Positions 51,001 through 60,086 are shown, counted from the first letter of the stretch. The stretch is DNA of 64,000 bases from Alistipes sp. (GCA_020026395.1 JAHHQM010000003.1:129499-193498); one strand, 5' to 3'. Notes: generated by a model from the letters alone, not told the origin. Made by a program: numbers and translations.

Positions 51001-52230
51001 CTATTTATGCAATGAAGCAGTTTTACGTTCATAGAAATCATCGGCCGAGTTATTCGTGTCGCAATAAATCTCATAACCCGCACCATCGGTTGCCACCTCG
51101 TCCAAATAGCGGTGCAACGAATAGCCCAAACCGGGACCCGTGAAGAAAATCGGGTTGGCATCGACCTCGGGCGAAAGGCGTTTGTTGTTCTTGACGCTAT
51201 AGAACACCTCCACACCGTCCAAAACCCACTCCCAGGGGATTTTGACACACTGTGCCGTACCGCCCGGAGCGGTGGCCAGCGACTGGGTATCGTCGGCAAT
51301 GTAGGCATCCAGATCAAACGAGGGATCGTTCGGGCGGAAAATCATGATGGCGGGCGATTGGATCGCGATGACAAAGGCATTAGCCTTACCCGTCTTTTTC
51401 AGCACACTCAGGATATGCGAATCCTGGATGTTCTTACCCGGCGTGATGTGTTGTTTCTCGTTGTCGTAGTGCAGACGGCTGTGGCAGACGAAATATTCGC
51501 TATTATCGAGGTTCACCGACAGCGGAAACTCCTTCGTAAAGTCGATTGCACCCTTTACGACCAGCACGGCATCCTCACCCGGAGCCAGCGGGAACTCCCG
51601 TCCCGAACCCGGAAAGCGCCACACGGCTTCGACGATCGGCACGAAGTCCTGGAATTTGAGGTTGCCCTCGCTATCCTTCTCGACCCATGTATTCAGACTC
51701 GATGCCGAGGTATAGGGGTCGGCACATCCGAAGCACAGGCCGTCGAGGTACTGCACCTTATTGTCGTTGTTGTGGATGATCAGATATTGGTCGTTGATCA
51801 GACGGCCTTCGAGCGGTTCTTTGGGGCAACCGCCGAAATAAGCCTCCTTAATAACCAACGTCGAGGGAAAAAGGTGGATTAGCGGGATTGACACCGAGAG
51901 ATCCTCCTCACCCGTCAGTTTCACCTGCTCGATGACACCGTTGAAGCGGTCGCCCGTCGCCGTACGGTCGGACAACGAAACGCGGTAGAGGCCTTTCGGC
52001 ATCCGGAACTGCGCCACACCATGGCGATCGGTCGTGGCGATGTACTCGTTGCGGGTGGTCATATCGCGAGCCATGATGCGGACGCCTTCACGCAGGCAGT
52101 CCGAATACTCTTCGGGGTAGTTCAGTTGTACGGTCAGTTCGCGCAAGATGCCGTCATAGGGCGCATCCTCCAACGAGGAGCAACCCGCAAGGCTCAAAAG
52201 TGCGAACAAAAGGATGGTTATCTTTTTCAT
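51001..52230 (-). CDS. DUF4876-family lipoprotein
   Basis: 409 residues with lipobox LAGC (MKKITILLFALLSLAGC). Residues ~30-115 resemble a carboxypeptidase-regulatory/prealbumin-like fold (REGVRIMARDMTTRNEYIATTDRHGVAQF). The rest matches DUF4876, with lamin-tail-like features (LVIKEAYFGGCP, DQYLIIHNNDNK, YLDGLCFGCADPY). It stands 12 bases after the TonB receptor gene and 3 bases before the DUF6850 gene. By position it is a surface or periplasmic lipoprotein partner of the receptor; ligand unknown. Confidence 0.85.
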   Translation of the reverse strand: MKKITILLFALLSLAGCSSLEDAPYDGILRELTVQLNYPEEYSDCLREGVRIMARDMTTRNEYIATTDRHGVAQFRMPKGLYRVSLSDRTATGDRFNGVIEQVKLTGEEDLSVSIPLIHLFPSTLVIKEAYFGGCPKEPLEGRLINDQYLIIHNNDNKVQYLDGLCFGCADPYTSASSLNTWVEKDSEGNLKFQDFVPIVEAVWRFPGSGREFPLAPGEDAVLVVKGAIDFTKEFPLSVNLDNSEYFVCHSRLHYDNEKQHITPGKNIQDSHILSVLKKTGKANAFVIAIQSPAIMIFRPNDPSFDLDAYIADDTQSLATAPGGTAQCVKIPWEWVLDGVEVFYSVKNNKRLSPEVDANPIFFTGPGLGYSLHRYLDEVATDGAGYEIYCDTNNSADDFYERKTASLHK

Positions 52231-52242
52231 GGTTTCTTACGA

Positions 52243-55053
52243 TTAAAATTTCACACGCATCGTCAATCCGTAGTAGAAATCGGGCGTGAAGATTGCACCG
52301 ATACCTCCGCTGTAGGGACGGACATATTTACGCGCGTTGGTGAAGTTGTTGGCGTAGAACGACACCGACACGTGATCGCCGATCTCCTTCGTGATGCTCA
52401 AGTTGGCCGAGAAGTAGGGATCGTAATCTATGAGGCGGTATTGGTAGGCATTCGTCGAACGGAGCATCATGCTCGCAAAGCGCGGATCGTTCTTCTCGGC
52501 ATCCGTAAAGGGATGGCGCACACCGTCCAGATCGAGGTAGGCGATCGGCCACATTGCCGTGTAGCTGTTGCCGTCATAAACGCTGCCACCCGTCGGTTTG
52601 CCGCTCTTCTCATCCACGTTGAAGGCGTACTCCTTACCCTGGTACTCCGAGAGGTTCTGCTGGCGGCGCAGGAGCGATGCCTCCAGACGCAGCGACACGA
52701 TCAGTCGGATCATCGGGATGTGGGTCGTTGCCGTGAGGTTCAGGTTCAGGCGCTTGGTCATCTGGCCGTTATAGGTCGTGGCCTGGCCGCCTCCGTTATC
52801 GGGATAGATACCGACGTAGGGGTACGACTGCTCGCCCGTATAGATCGCCATGAGGTATTGCGACTCGCTCGTATTGACGTATTTCGTATAGGTGAACGCA
52901 CCATCCAGGCGGAGTTCCGTGCGGATGGGGTTGATCATCGGGAAATTCAGGACAAACTCCAAGCCCTTACGGTCGATGGGCGATCCGTTCGTTTCGATCG
53001 AGGTACGGGCAAATGAACGCACCTCATCCGAGGCCAAGGTTTGCCAAGCCGAATTCGGATCGTCGGCATCGCGCATGAAGATATCGCCCGTCACGGGATC
53101 GGTCTTGAACGACGGATTCTCGGGCATGGTCACACCCTTCGGCAGTTTCGACTTGCGGTACGAGAACGGGTCGTAAGTCGATTGGCGTGCGAAGGGATGG
53201 GTCGTGCGGTTGAAGAACGCCACGACCGACATCGAAAATTCACCCCAGCGCAGATCGACACCCACCTCGGCGTTGCGGTTACGCTGCCAACGCAGGTTGG
53301 GATTGAAGCGCATCGAATAGGGTTCGGTATAATATACATAAGTACCGCTCGTTCCGTGGCGTTTCTCGAAGACCGAGAAATCGCGGTACAGAGGTTCGGG
53401 ATACAACACGCCGAGCGTCGGCAGTTTCTCGGTCAGACCCCAACCGCCACGCACCGAAATGTGGTCGTTGATGTTATACTTGAGGTTGAAACGCGGCGAA
53501 TAGCTGTCCGTATTCTTATACTGCGTATTCTTGATCCAGGTATTCTCCACACGAAGTCCCGCCATCAGATTCAGCGAACCTTTCCCCACGGGAACGGTCA
53601 AAAGTTCCTCGAGGTAGAACGCGAGGTTGTGCATGTAGGGAATATTCGTGTAGGGATAGGGTCGGTAGCCGTTCGGAGCGAGTTTCGGGTCGTCGTAGTA
53701 AGCACCGTCACCCACGTTACCGTCGGCACGCCAGGCAAGACCCATCTTGGCACTGCTGCGGACATTGCCCCACGAGCGTACCCAGCGGGCTTTCACATCG
53801 GCCGCGTAGTCGAGTTGTTTGGAATCGACATTGCGGAACGTGAAGTAGTTGGCGGGAAGGATATCGGCCACGAAGTAACCTTTCTCGGTGGCGTGCACCG
53901 CCTGTGCCATCGTACCCGGAGTGGGATGCTGGCATTCGCGGTCGAATTTATCGGAGTAGTTGATCGAAGCGCGGAAATCGAGGCTCGTGATCCACGACTT
54001 GTTCAACTGCCATTTCAGCGCCGTATTGGCACGCACCGTGTTATCGTGAGCACGGCGCCACTCGCCGTTCTCGGCATCGGGGTCATCCTCGGAGTCCATA
54101 CCGCCGATATTGCCCGTGATTCCGAAATCGAAGCGCAACTTCTTGAGGAACGTATTGCGGTAGTTGAGCGAAATACCCGTACGCGAGTACGAGGTATAGG
54201 GCGAAACGGGTTCCTGCGTGGCACGGGTATATTCGATGCTCGTATTGAGCACACCGCGATCCTTATGCAGGTCGAAACCTTTCGAGGCGGAGAACTGCTT
54301 GGTGCGGGGATTGGTCGTGAAGGTCACCATATAGGGGGTACGGCCTTTGCGCGTATGGAGTTTGACCATACCCGACGAGATATCGCCGTACTCGGCCGAC
54401 GGAACACCCGTGATGACCTCGACCGACTCGATGTTGGTCGAAGCAATGTTACGCGTACCCACGCCCGTCACGGCACCCATCGTCGCATTGTTCGACAAAC
54501 GCACGCCATCGACCTCGACGGCCGTACCGAACGAAGCGTTACCTGCGGACGAACCGCCGTCACGCAACGAGAAGGGATTTTCGTTCATCAGGTTGGGATT
54601 GACGGTCTTACCGCCGGGAAGAAGTGACGAGATGTCGGAGGCATCGACCATCTGGAGGTGAGCCAGCGCCTGACTTCCGATCGTACGCGAAGTGGACATG
54701 GCCTCGGTGCGCTCCTTGGCGGTCACGATGACGCTCTCCAGTTTCAGGTTCTCCTCATTCAACGACAGCACCAGCGGGGTCATCCCCTCGCGGATGACGA
54801 CCTCACGCACAATCCCGGCGTAACCGATACACGACACGCCGAGCAATACTTTTCCTGCGGGAACTTTCGAGAATTCAAAATAACCTTCGTCGTTGGCCAC
54901 CGCCCACAATCCGTATTTGGGCATTTCGACCACAGCGTCGGGGATGGGTTTCTCGGTGTTCTGGATCAGGACACGACCCGTCACACGTACCGTCTGCGCC
55001 AAGGCCAGAAACGGCAGAAGAATCAGACATAAAAGCAGTAAATATTTTCTCAT
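52243..55053 (-). CDS. TonB-dependent receptor with N-terminal CarboxypepD-like domain
   Basis: 936-residue outer-membrane importer. Signal peptide (LLLLCLILLPFLALAQ), a CarboxypepD_reg-like domain (about 22-100; VRVTGRVLIQNTEKPIPDAVV), a plug (about 115-240; LRDGGSSAGNASFGTAVEVDG, VITGVPSAEYGDISSG) and a barrel ending YYGLTMRVKF. There is no SusD partner, so it is not a classical glycan PUL receptor; partners are the DUF4876 and DUF6850 proteins and the fimbrillin-FISUMP lipoprotein. The transcript appears to start near 55195, giving a leader of about 140 bases with a terminator-like hairpin (55140-55178). Confidence 0.93.
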   Translation of the reverse strand: MRKYLLLLCLILLPFLALAQTVRVTGRVLIQNTEKPIPDAVVEMPKYGLWAVANDEGYFEFSKVPAGKVLLGVSCIGYAGIVREVVIREGMTPLVLSLNEENLKLESVIVTAKERTEAMSTSRTIGSQALAHLQMVDASDISSLLPGGKTVNPNLMNENPFSLRDGGSSAGNASFGTAVEVDGVRLSNNATMGAVTGVGTRNIASTNIESVEVITGVPSAEYGDISSGMVKLHTRKGRTPYMVTFTTNPRTKQFSASKGFDLHKDRGVLNTSIEYTRATQEPVSPYTSYSRTGISLNYRNTFLKKLRFDFGITGNIGGMDSEDDPDAENGEWRRAHDNTVRANTALKWQLNKSWITSLDFRASINYSDKFDRECQHPTPGTMAQAVHATEKGYFVADILPANYFTFRNVDSKQLDYAADVKARWVRSWGNVRSSAKMGLAWRADGNVGDGAYYDDPKLAPNGYRPYPYTNIPYMHNLAFYLEELLTVPVGKGSLNLMAGLRVENTWIKNTQYKNTDSYSPRFNLKYNINDHISVRGGWGLTEKLPTLGVLYPEPLYRDFSVFEKRHGTSGTYVYYTEPYSMRFNPNLRWQRNRNAEVGVDLRWGEFSMSVVAFFNRTTHPFARQSTYDPFSYRKSKLPKGVTMPENPSFKTDPVTGDIFMRDADDPNSAWQTLASDEVRSFARTSIETNGSPIDRKGLEFVLNFPMINPIRTELRLDGAFTYTKYVNTSESQYLMAIYTGEQSYPYVGIYPDNGGGQATTYNGQMTKRLNLNLTATTHIPMIRLIVSLRLEASLLRRQQNLSEYQGKEYAFNVDEKSGKPTGGSVYDGNSYTAMWPIAYLDLDGVRHPFTDAEKNDPRFASMMLRSTNAYQYRLIDYDPYFSANLSITKEIGDHVSVSFYANNFTNARKYVRPYSGGIGAIFTPDFYYGLTMRVKF

Positions 55054-55139
55054 AGGCTTTTATTTGTCGGAGAACGGATACTATCGGCATCGCCTTTCTG
55101 TCCTTTTTTGAGGTGTGATTCGGATCGCAGATATATCCG

Positions 55140-55178
55140 AAAAAAAACGCACCGGGCTTCGAAATGGACCCGCGTGAC
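55140..55178 (-). promoter_or_regulatory. Terminator-like hairpin in the leader of the TonB receptor operon
   Basis: Minus strand: CACGC-GGG...CCC-GTGCG stem with a small bulge, followed by eight Ts, located between the promoter (55202-55233) and the ATG at 55053. A second hairpin (TTCGGAT/ATCCGAA) follows at once. The arrangement suggests transcription attenuation or a short RNA of about 55 bases. Confidence 0.55.
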
Positions 55179-55201
55179 AGCTCTATTTTCCAATATGGAT
55201 G

Positions 55202-55233
55202 CAAACATACACCAAATAAACAGGCAAGGCAAT
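55202..55233 (-). promoter_or_regulatory. Promoter of the TonB receptor operon
   Basis: Minus strand: ATTG (55233-55230), 20 bases, TATGTTTG (55209-55202). The -7 element is perfect and lies about 150 bases before the ATG. Confidence 0.72.
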
Positions 55234-55270
55234 CCCTATATATAGGTATTTTGTCGACCTTTCAAACACA

Positions 55271-55313
55271 AAAAAGACGGTGCGATTCCGTTTTTATACG
55301 AATCGCACCGTCA
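55271..55313 (-). terminator. Terminator of the PCMD / beta-barrel pair
   Basis: GACGGTGCGATTC and its complement form a 13-base or longer stem around a short AT-rich loop; on the minus strand it is followed by six Ts. Confidence 0.92.
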
Positions 55314-55336
55314 GAGTCTTTCCGCCGTGAAGCGGT

Positions 55337-56125
55337 TTAGAATGCGTAACCGAAGCCCAGATTGAGGTAGATCGGATACATATCGAATTTGATCGTTTCG
55401 AAGCTCGGTTTGAAAATATCGCTCAAGCCCCACGTAAGATCGGCCGAGACGATCAGGTGACGGTAAGCCTTCCAGTTTACACCGGCCTGCAAGCCGACCT
55501 GCACCGTGCGCAGGTTGTCCGAGAAGTCGTAAGTGGCCTTGTTGCCGTCTCTGAATTCAACCTTCTCGCCCGTCGGGTCGTAGTGACGCAGATAACCTTC
55601 GTACACATCACCCGAGAAATCGCCGCTCGACTGGAACGACACGTAAGGGCCGAATTGCAGGCGGAGGCGTCGGTTCACCTTATAGGTGGCCAGGACGGGA
55701 ATCGTGAAAAGCGTCGAACGGTAGCGCGTACGCACCATACCCGTCCAGTTACCTTCCATAATCTCACCGCCGTCACCAAAATACGCCATGCTGTAGTTCT
55801 TCACGCGGGCGTGGGTCTCCATACCCTTGTTCTCCATGCGAAGGCCGAGCATCACACCCCACTTTTCCTTTTCGCCGAGCCATTTGATCACGTCGCCCTC
55901 GATCGAAATACACAACGTCGGCGAATAGCTGTCGATCTCGCGGATTTCACGCGGCAGGGGAAGAGGCGATGCACCACCGATGTTGATACCCGCCTTCACC
56001 TCGTAGTGAAGACCCATCAGTGCCGAACGGATAATACCGTACGAACGGTCGGTTTGTGCCTCTGCGCGGTTGACGGCCAAAAGCGTCATCGCCGCCAGAA
56101 GGATTGAAAAGTATAGTTTCTTCAT
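55337..56125 (-). CDS. Outer-membrane beta-barrel protein (PorT/OmpA-fold type)
   Basis: 262 residues with a signal peptide (LYFSILLAAMTLLAVNRAEAQ) and eight to ten predicted strands, e.g. EVKAGINIGGASPLPLP, RLRLQFGPYVSFQSSG and VQVGLQAGVNWKAY, ending YLNLGFGYAF. It matches the 'outer membrane beta-barrel' family common in Bacteroidetes. It starts 2 bases after the stop of the PCMD lipoprotein gene, so the two form a tight pair. Not necessarily PorT itself; function unknown. Confidence 0.85.
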   Translation of the reverse strand: MKKLYFSILLAAMTLLAVNRAEAQTDRSYGIIRSALMGLHYEVKAGINIGGASPLPLPREIREIDSYSPTLCISIEGDVIKWLGEKEKWGVMLGLRMENKGMETHARVKNYSMAYFGDGGEIMEGNWTGMVRTRYRSTLFTIPVLATYKVNRRLRLQFGPYVSFQSSGDFSGDVYEGYLRHYDPTGEKVEFRDGNKATYDFSDNLRTVQVGLQAGVNWKAYRHLIVSADLTWGLSDIFKPSFETIKFDMYPIYLNLGFGYAF

Positions 56126-56127
56126 AA

Positions 56128-57369
56128 TTATTCCATTTTAGGGTTCATATCGGCATACTCGACCGTCACCTCATCGATCCAGAGCGTGCTGCCCGGTGCA
56201 CCCGAGAACGTGTCGCCGTGAATACTCGACGTGAAGACCAATGCGAATTTGTATTTGTGTTCGGCGAGTTTCACGGGGTCGATCTTCATGCCGTCGCGCG
56301 GCTCGAGGATCACCTCGAAATCCGTCCACTGATCCGTTTCGAAACGCTGTGCGGCATCGATACGGCCGAACATACACACCGACTTGCGGTAGGCATCCAT
56401 CGAAGGATCCATGTAGTTCGTACCGTCCAGCGAGGGCATATCGTCGCTATACTCGTAGAACACGGCCACGATGTTGAACAGGTCGCGTTTGCCGGGAACC
56501 TCCTTCATCTTACCCGGCGCCGTCTTATCCAGCTCGTAGAACGTATCGCCCGACTTATATTTGAAGTGACCGCTCACGCGTACGGGAACCTTACTCCACG
56601 TCATACCGAAGCGGGTGGCTTTCAGCGAATTGGACAGTGCGTTCGACACATCGAACGAACCGAGGAACAAGTTACCTGCGGCGATCGGCATATTGACCAT
56701 CGCACCGAACGAACCCGTCTCGCGGGTGGTCAGTTGCAGACATTTACCCTCAAAACCATAGTCCGACTGAAGGGTCGGATAGTCCTTATAGCTCTTGGCA
56801 ACACCCGTCAGCGCAAAGCCCGAGTTACCGCTACTCCACTGGAAATCAGCATCGGTGAAGGGATTGGTATCGTAGAATACCGTGAAGATCGAGCCTTCGC
56901 TGCCGCTCGTCTTATTCATACGCGCGTGGTCGAACGAGAAGTGATCGGGCGCATTGTCGTGTTCGGGAAGCGGCTTGTTGAGCTCCACCACCGAAATGCA
57001 ATAAACACGCGACCAGCAACGATCCTCGGACGTCACCTTATAGAACTGCGGGATGGTGAAATCGCGCACCGTACCGCTTGCAGGCTCTACCGTAGCACCC
57101 TCGGTAATGGTAAACGTGGGGGCAAGCGCCGTACGATCAACGCCCTGTCGCACTTGAAAATCAATGGGATAAATCGTCACCTTCTGCTGTGTCTCGGGAT
57201 CTTCCAACTCGTAGGCGTTGGAGTCGTCACCGCTCTTCCACTCGGGCGTGATCGCCTCGGGAAGCGTGCAGGTCTCGATGTCGCACTCGGTATTGAGCGC
57301 CTCTTCGCGAATGCACGAGGTCATCGCCAGCAGGGCAACACAAAAAATCGTAAAAAATTTCTTGATCAT
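56128..57369 (-). CDS. PCMD-domain lipoprotein
   Basis: 413 residues with lipobox MTSC (FFTIFCVALLAMTSC). Residues ~30-130 form an immunoglobulin-like/DUF-type domain (TIYPIDFQVRQGVDR, SRVYCISVVELNK). The C-terminal ~250 residues match the putative carbohydrate metabolism domain PCMD, a jelly-roll fold (RFGMTWSKVPVRVSGHFKYK, STLWIDEVTVEY). Probably a surface glycan-binding protein; this is inferred from the fold. A perfect -7 element lies 70 bases upstream, and the beta-barrel gene follows. Confidence 0.85.
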   Translation of the reverse strand: MIKKFFTIFCVALLAMTSCIREEALNTECDIETCTLPEAITPEWKSGDDSNAYELEDPETQQKVTIYPIDFQVRQGVDRTALAPTFTITEGATVEPASGTVRDFTIPQFYKVTSEDRCWSRVYCISVVELNKPLPEHDNAPDHFSFDHARMNKTSGSEGSIFTVFYDTNPFTDADFQWSSGNSGFALTGVAKSYKDYPTLQSDYGFEGKCLQLTTRETGSFGAMVNMPIAAGNLFLGSFDVSNALSNSLKATRFGMTWSKVPVRVSGHFKYKSGDTFYELDKTAPGKMKEVPGKRDLFNIVAVFYEYSDDMPSLDGTNYMDPSMDAYRKSVCMFGRIDAAQRFETDQWTDFEVILEPRDGMKIDPVKLAEHKYKFALVFTSSIHGDTFSGAPGSTLWIDEVTVEYADMNPKME

Positions 57370-57438
57370 AGTTCGAGAAAAATAGTTCTACTTCAAAAAA
57401 AATTCAGCCTCTAAATTAGACCCGATAAGTCAAAACAT

Positions 57439-57446
57439 CAAATTTA
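57439..57446 (-). promoter_or_regulatory. -7 element of the PCMD gene
   Basis: Perfect TAAATTTG on the minus strand, 70 bases before the ATG; no clear -33. Confidence 0.45.
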
Positions 57447-57578
57447 TTCATCAAAAATCGCGCCTTTACCCACGAACGGGCGGTTTTTCATCACCAACCG
57501 AATGCCGATTTTCGCGTTTTCACCTCCTGACGGGTGTATTTTTCGCGGCAAGTCGTTTCGCTTTCGAGCGATAAATCG

Positions 57579-57586
57579 TATCTTTG
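57579..57586 (+). promoter_or_regulatory. -7 element directly before the LuxC-like gene
   Basis: Perfect TATCTTTG with only four bases to the ATG at 57591, so the mRNA may be leaderless. No clear -33. Confidence 0.5.
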
Positions 57587-57590
57587 CCGC

Positions 57591-58574
57591 ATGACAAATT
57601 CCATCGAACTTTTCACCCGTTTAGGTGCGATGTTATGCACCGCAGAGCACGATTCCTCGTGGTCGGAAGTCATCCGCGAAGCATGCCGTCGTAATCCGTG
57701 GTTCACGCCCCGCGAAATCGAGCGTGCACTCCATGCCATTGCCTGTGACATGCTCTCGGAGGAGAAGCTCCGTGAATGGCTTTCGCCCTACACGCTTCCC
57801 GTGGACGCGCCGCGTCAGGTTTTGGTCGTCATGGCAGGCAATATTCCGCTGGTCGGATTTTTCGACCTGTTGTGTGTCGTTGCAAGCGGTCACCGCTGTC
57901 TGGTCAAACCGTCGGGCAAAGATCATATTTTGATGGAGCACATCATCTCGCTCATGCGTAAGATCTACCCCGCGGTTGCCGTCGAACTTTACGACCAGAC
58001 GCAGCGCGTCGATGCCCTCATCGCCACGGGTTCGGACAATGCCGCCCGTTATTTCAAGACGCATTACGGTTCGATTCCTTCCCTGTTGCGCGGATCGCGT
58101 CAATCGGCAGCCGTATTGGACGGCTCGGAAACGGAGGACGATTTGGCGGGACTTGCCGATGATATTTGGGCATATTCGGGTTTGGGATGTCGCAATGTAT
58201 CATTAATCTTTGCGCCCGAAGGCTACACTCCCAAGTTAGTGATGCCCGAGATGAATCCCAAATTCCGCAACAACCATCTCCAGAATCGTGCTCTGAAGCG
58301 CATGAACGGCATTCCGTTTGTAGATTTGGGATGCGGCATGATGGTCGAGGGGAATCAGTTCCCGACAGCCTTGAGCGAATTGGTCATTTGTCATTATCAC
58401 TCGCTGGCAGAAGTCTCGAAGTGGCTCGAGGAGCACGACCGTGAGTTGCAGTGCATCGTAAGTCGTGTGGTCGATCATCCGCGTTGTGTCGGATTCGGTC
58501 TTGCGCAGCGTCCCCGTCTTACGGACTATCCCGATGCGGCCGATGTCCTTGAGTGGCTCTCTTCGCTGAAATAA
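57591..58574 (+). CDS. Acyl-CoA reductase, LuxC-like
   Basis: 327 residues of the aldehyde-dehydrogenase-fold LuxC family, which reduces activated acyl groups to aldehydes. Recognisable segments are VLVVMAGNIPLVGFFDLLCV, GHRCLVKPSGKDHILMEH, TGSDNAARYFKTHYG, and the catalytic cysteine context SGLGCRNVSLIFAPEG. I chose the ATG at 57591 (MTNSIELF); the longer frame would begin upstream of the -7 element. In Bacteroidetes this gene is widespread without luminescence; the true substrate is unknown. Confidence 0.85.
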   Translation: MTNSIELFTRLGAMLCTAEHDSSWSEVIREACRRNPWFTPREIERALHAIACDMLSEEKLREWLSPYTLPVDAPRQVLVVMAGNIPLVGFFDLLCVVASGHRCLVKPSGKDHILMEHIISLMRKIYPAVAVELYDQTQRVDALIATGSDNAARYFKTHYGSIPSLLRGSRQSAAVLDGSETEDDLAGLADDIWAYSGLGCRNVSLIFAPEGYTPKLVMPEMNPKFRNNHLQNRALKRMNGIPFVDLGCGMMVEGNQFPTALSELVICHYHSLAEVSKWLEEHDRELQCIVSRVVDHPRCVGFGLAQRPRLTDYPDAADVLEWLSSLK

Positions 58575-58611
58575 TTCTTCGGGAAAATCTTCGCAACCCG
58601 ACGAAAAAGAT

Positions 58612-58619
58612 TATCTTTG
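58612..58619 (+). promoter_or_regulatory. -7 element of the PRiA4-ORF3-like gene
   Basis: Perfect TATCTTTG, 34 bases before the ATG at 58654. Confidence 0.55.
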
Positions 58620-58653
58620 CAAACACCATATTTAATTTAAAAACAAGATTACT

Positions 58654-59175
58654 ATGTCGCTAATTTTTCGATTCCGCATGCTCAGCGACGAGAACGACAA
58701 CTTCGTTCGCGACTATGAGGTAAGATACGATATGACCCTGCTCGAATTCCACAATTTCCTGTTGGAAGTCCTCGAATACGAACCCTGCATGGCGTCGTTC
58801 TTCACGGCCGACCGCATGTGGGAAAAGCAACGCGAATTCACACTGATGGATATGGGTGACTCCGAAACGGGGCAACCCACCGAAAAGATGGAAAACGTAT
58901 GTCTGGGGCAGATCATCCACAACCAGCGCGACCGTCTGATCTATCTGTTCGACATGCTCGGCGACCGCGCCTACTACCTCGAGCTCACGGGTGCCTACAA
59001 GGAAGAACCCGACAACAGCTACCCGCGCGAGATCTTCGCACGCGCCGAAGTGCCCGATCAGTACGATCCCTCGAAAAACGTCATCGAGGAGAGCGAGGAG
59101 CAGTCGGCATTCGAGGAGATGATGAGCGATTTCAACGAATTCGAAGGCGACGACAACTACGACGATGAGTACTAA
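58654..59175 (+). CDS. Plasmid pRiA4b ORF-3-like (IS1096 'TnpR'-named) family protein
   Basis: 173 residues. It starts MSLIFRFRMLSDENDNFVRDYEV, followed by MTLLEFHNFLLEVLEY and FFTADRMWEKQREFTLMDMG, a ubiquitin-like fold typical of the PRiA4_ORF3 family. The last 40 residues are strongly acidic (FNEFEGDDNYDDEY). The common database name implies a mobile element, but no transposon surrounds it, and the gene overlaps miaA by 11 bases, as a stable chromosomal gene would. Function unknown. Confidence 0.85.
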   Translation: MSLIFRFRMLSDENDNFVRDYEVRYDMTLLEFHNFLLEVLEYEPCMASFFTADRMWEKQREFTLMDMGDSETGQPTEKMENVCLGQIIHNQRDRLIYLFDMLGDRAYYLELTGAYKEEPDNSYPREIFARAEVPDQYDPSKNVIEESEEQSAFEEMMSDFNEFEGDDNYDDEY

Positions 59176-60067
59176 ACGCCTGATGGTGATCGTCGGCCCC
59201 ACGGGTTCGGGCAAGACCGATCTGAGCATCCGTCTTGCGCGACACTACGGAGTGCCGATCCTTTCGACCGACTCGCGTCAGGTTTATCGCGGCATGCCCA
59301 TCGGTACGGCACAGCCTACACTCGAAGAGCAGCGCCTCGTTGAGCACCATTTCATCGCATCGCGCGATGTCACCGACGAATTGAGTTCGGGGCAATACGA
59401 AGTCGAAGCGTTGGCATGTCTTGAGCGACTTTTCCGCACACACGACATGGTGATTGCCGTGGGCGGTTCGGGGCTTTATGTCAAGGCTTTATGCGAGGGA
59501 ATGGACGATCTTCCGAAGGTCGATCCCGCCCTGCGCGAGCGTCTGAACGAGCGTTTGGAGCGCGAAGGCGTCGACGCTTTGGCCGAAGAACTACGCAAGG
59601 TCGATCCCGCCCACTACGAGGTGGTCGATCGCAAGAATCCGGCGCGTGTATTACGTGCATTGGAGGTTTCGCTGCAGACGGGGCGTCCCTACTCGGAGCA
59701 GCGTACGGGTAAGCGTCGCAAGCGCGATTTTCAGATCATCAAGATCGGCGTCACGATGCCGCGCGAGGAACTTTACGACCGCATCAACCGTCGTGTCGAT
59801 CTGATGATGGAGGCGGGTCTGGAAGAGGAGGCACGCACGATGTATCCCCACCGCGAACTCAATGCTTTGCGCACGGTCGGTTACCGCGAAATGTTCGATT
59901 ATTTTGACGGGAAATGCACTTTAGACGAGGCCGTGGATCTCATCAAACGCAATTCACGCCACTACGCCAAACGACAACTCACGTGGTTCGGTCGCGACGA
60001 GGAAATCCGATGGTTTTCGCCGAAGGACGAAAGCGCGATAATTCGCCATATAGATTTTTGTAAATAA
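59165..60067 (+). CDS. miaA: tRNA dimethylallyltransferase
   Basis: Adds dimethylallyl to A37 of tRNAs reading UNN codons. 300 residues, the standard length. P-loop GPTGSGKTDLS at about 11-21, DSRQVYRGMPIGTAQP, GGSGLYVKAL and the RNSRHYAKRQLTWF ending are all present. The ATG lies inside the last codons of the previous gene (11-base overlap). tRNA-Leu(TAA), itself a MiaA substrate, follows 47 bases later. Confidence 0.96.
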   Translation: MSTKRLMVIVGPTGSGKTDLSIRLARHYGVPILSTDSRQVYRGMPIGTAQPTLEEQRLVEHHFIASRDVTDELSSGQYEVEALACLERLFRTHDMVIAVGGSGLYVKALCEGMDDLPKVDPALRERLNERLEREGVDALAEELRKVDPAHYEVVDRKNPARVLRALEVSLQTGRPYSEQRTGKRRKRDFQIIKIGVTMPREELYDRINRRVDLMMEAGLEEEARTMYPHRELNALRTVGYREMFDYFDGKCTLDEAVDLIKRNSRHYAKRQLTWFGRDEEIRWFSPKDESAIIRHIDFCK

Positions 60068-60086
60068 TATTTTTTTCCTATCTTTG
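60056..60086 (+). promoter_or_regulatory. Promoter of tRNA-Leu
   Basis: TTTTG at 60056-60060, at the 3' end of miaA, 18 bases, TATCTTTG at 60079-60086. The mature tRNA begins 28 bases downstream. Confidence 0.72.

Noticed and set aside
53041..54627. A 528-codon open frame on the plus strand
   Set aside because: Antisense to the TonB-dependent receptor; low-complexity composition without membrane or catalytic motifs.
55054..55200. A cobalamin riboswitch in the TonB receptor leader
   Set aside because: I could not find a B12-box-like sequence or the expected multi-stem layout; only terminator-like hairpins are visible.
58654..59175. A transposon, suggested by the IS1096 'TnpR' family name
   Set aside because: No transposase, inverted repeats or target duplication nearby, and the gene overlaps miaA as a stable operon member.
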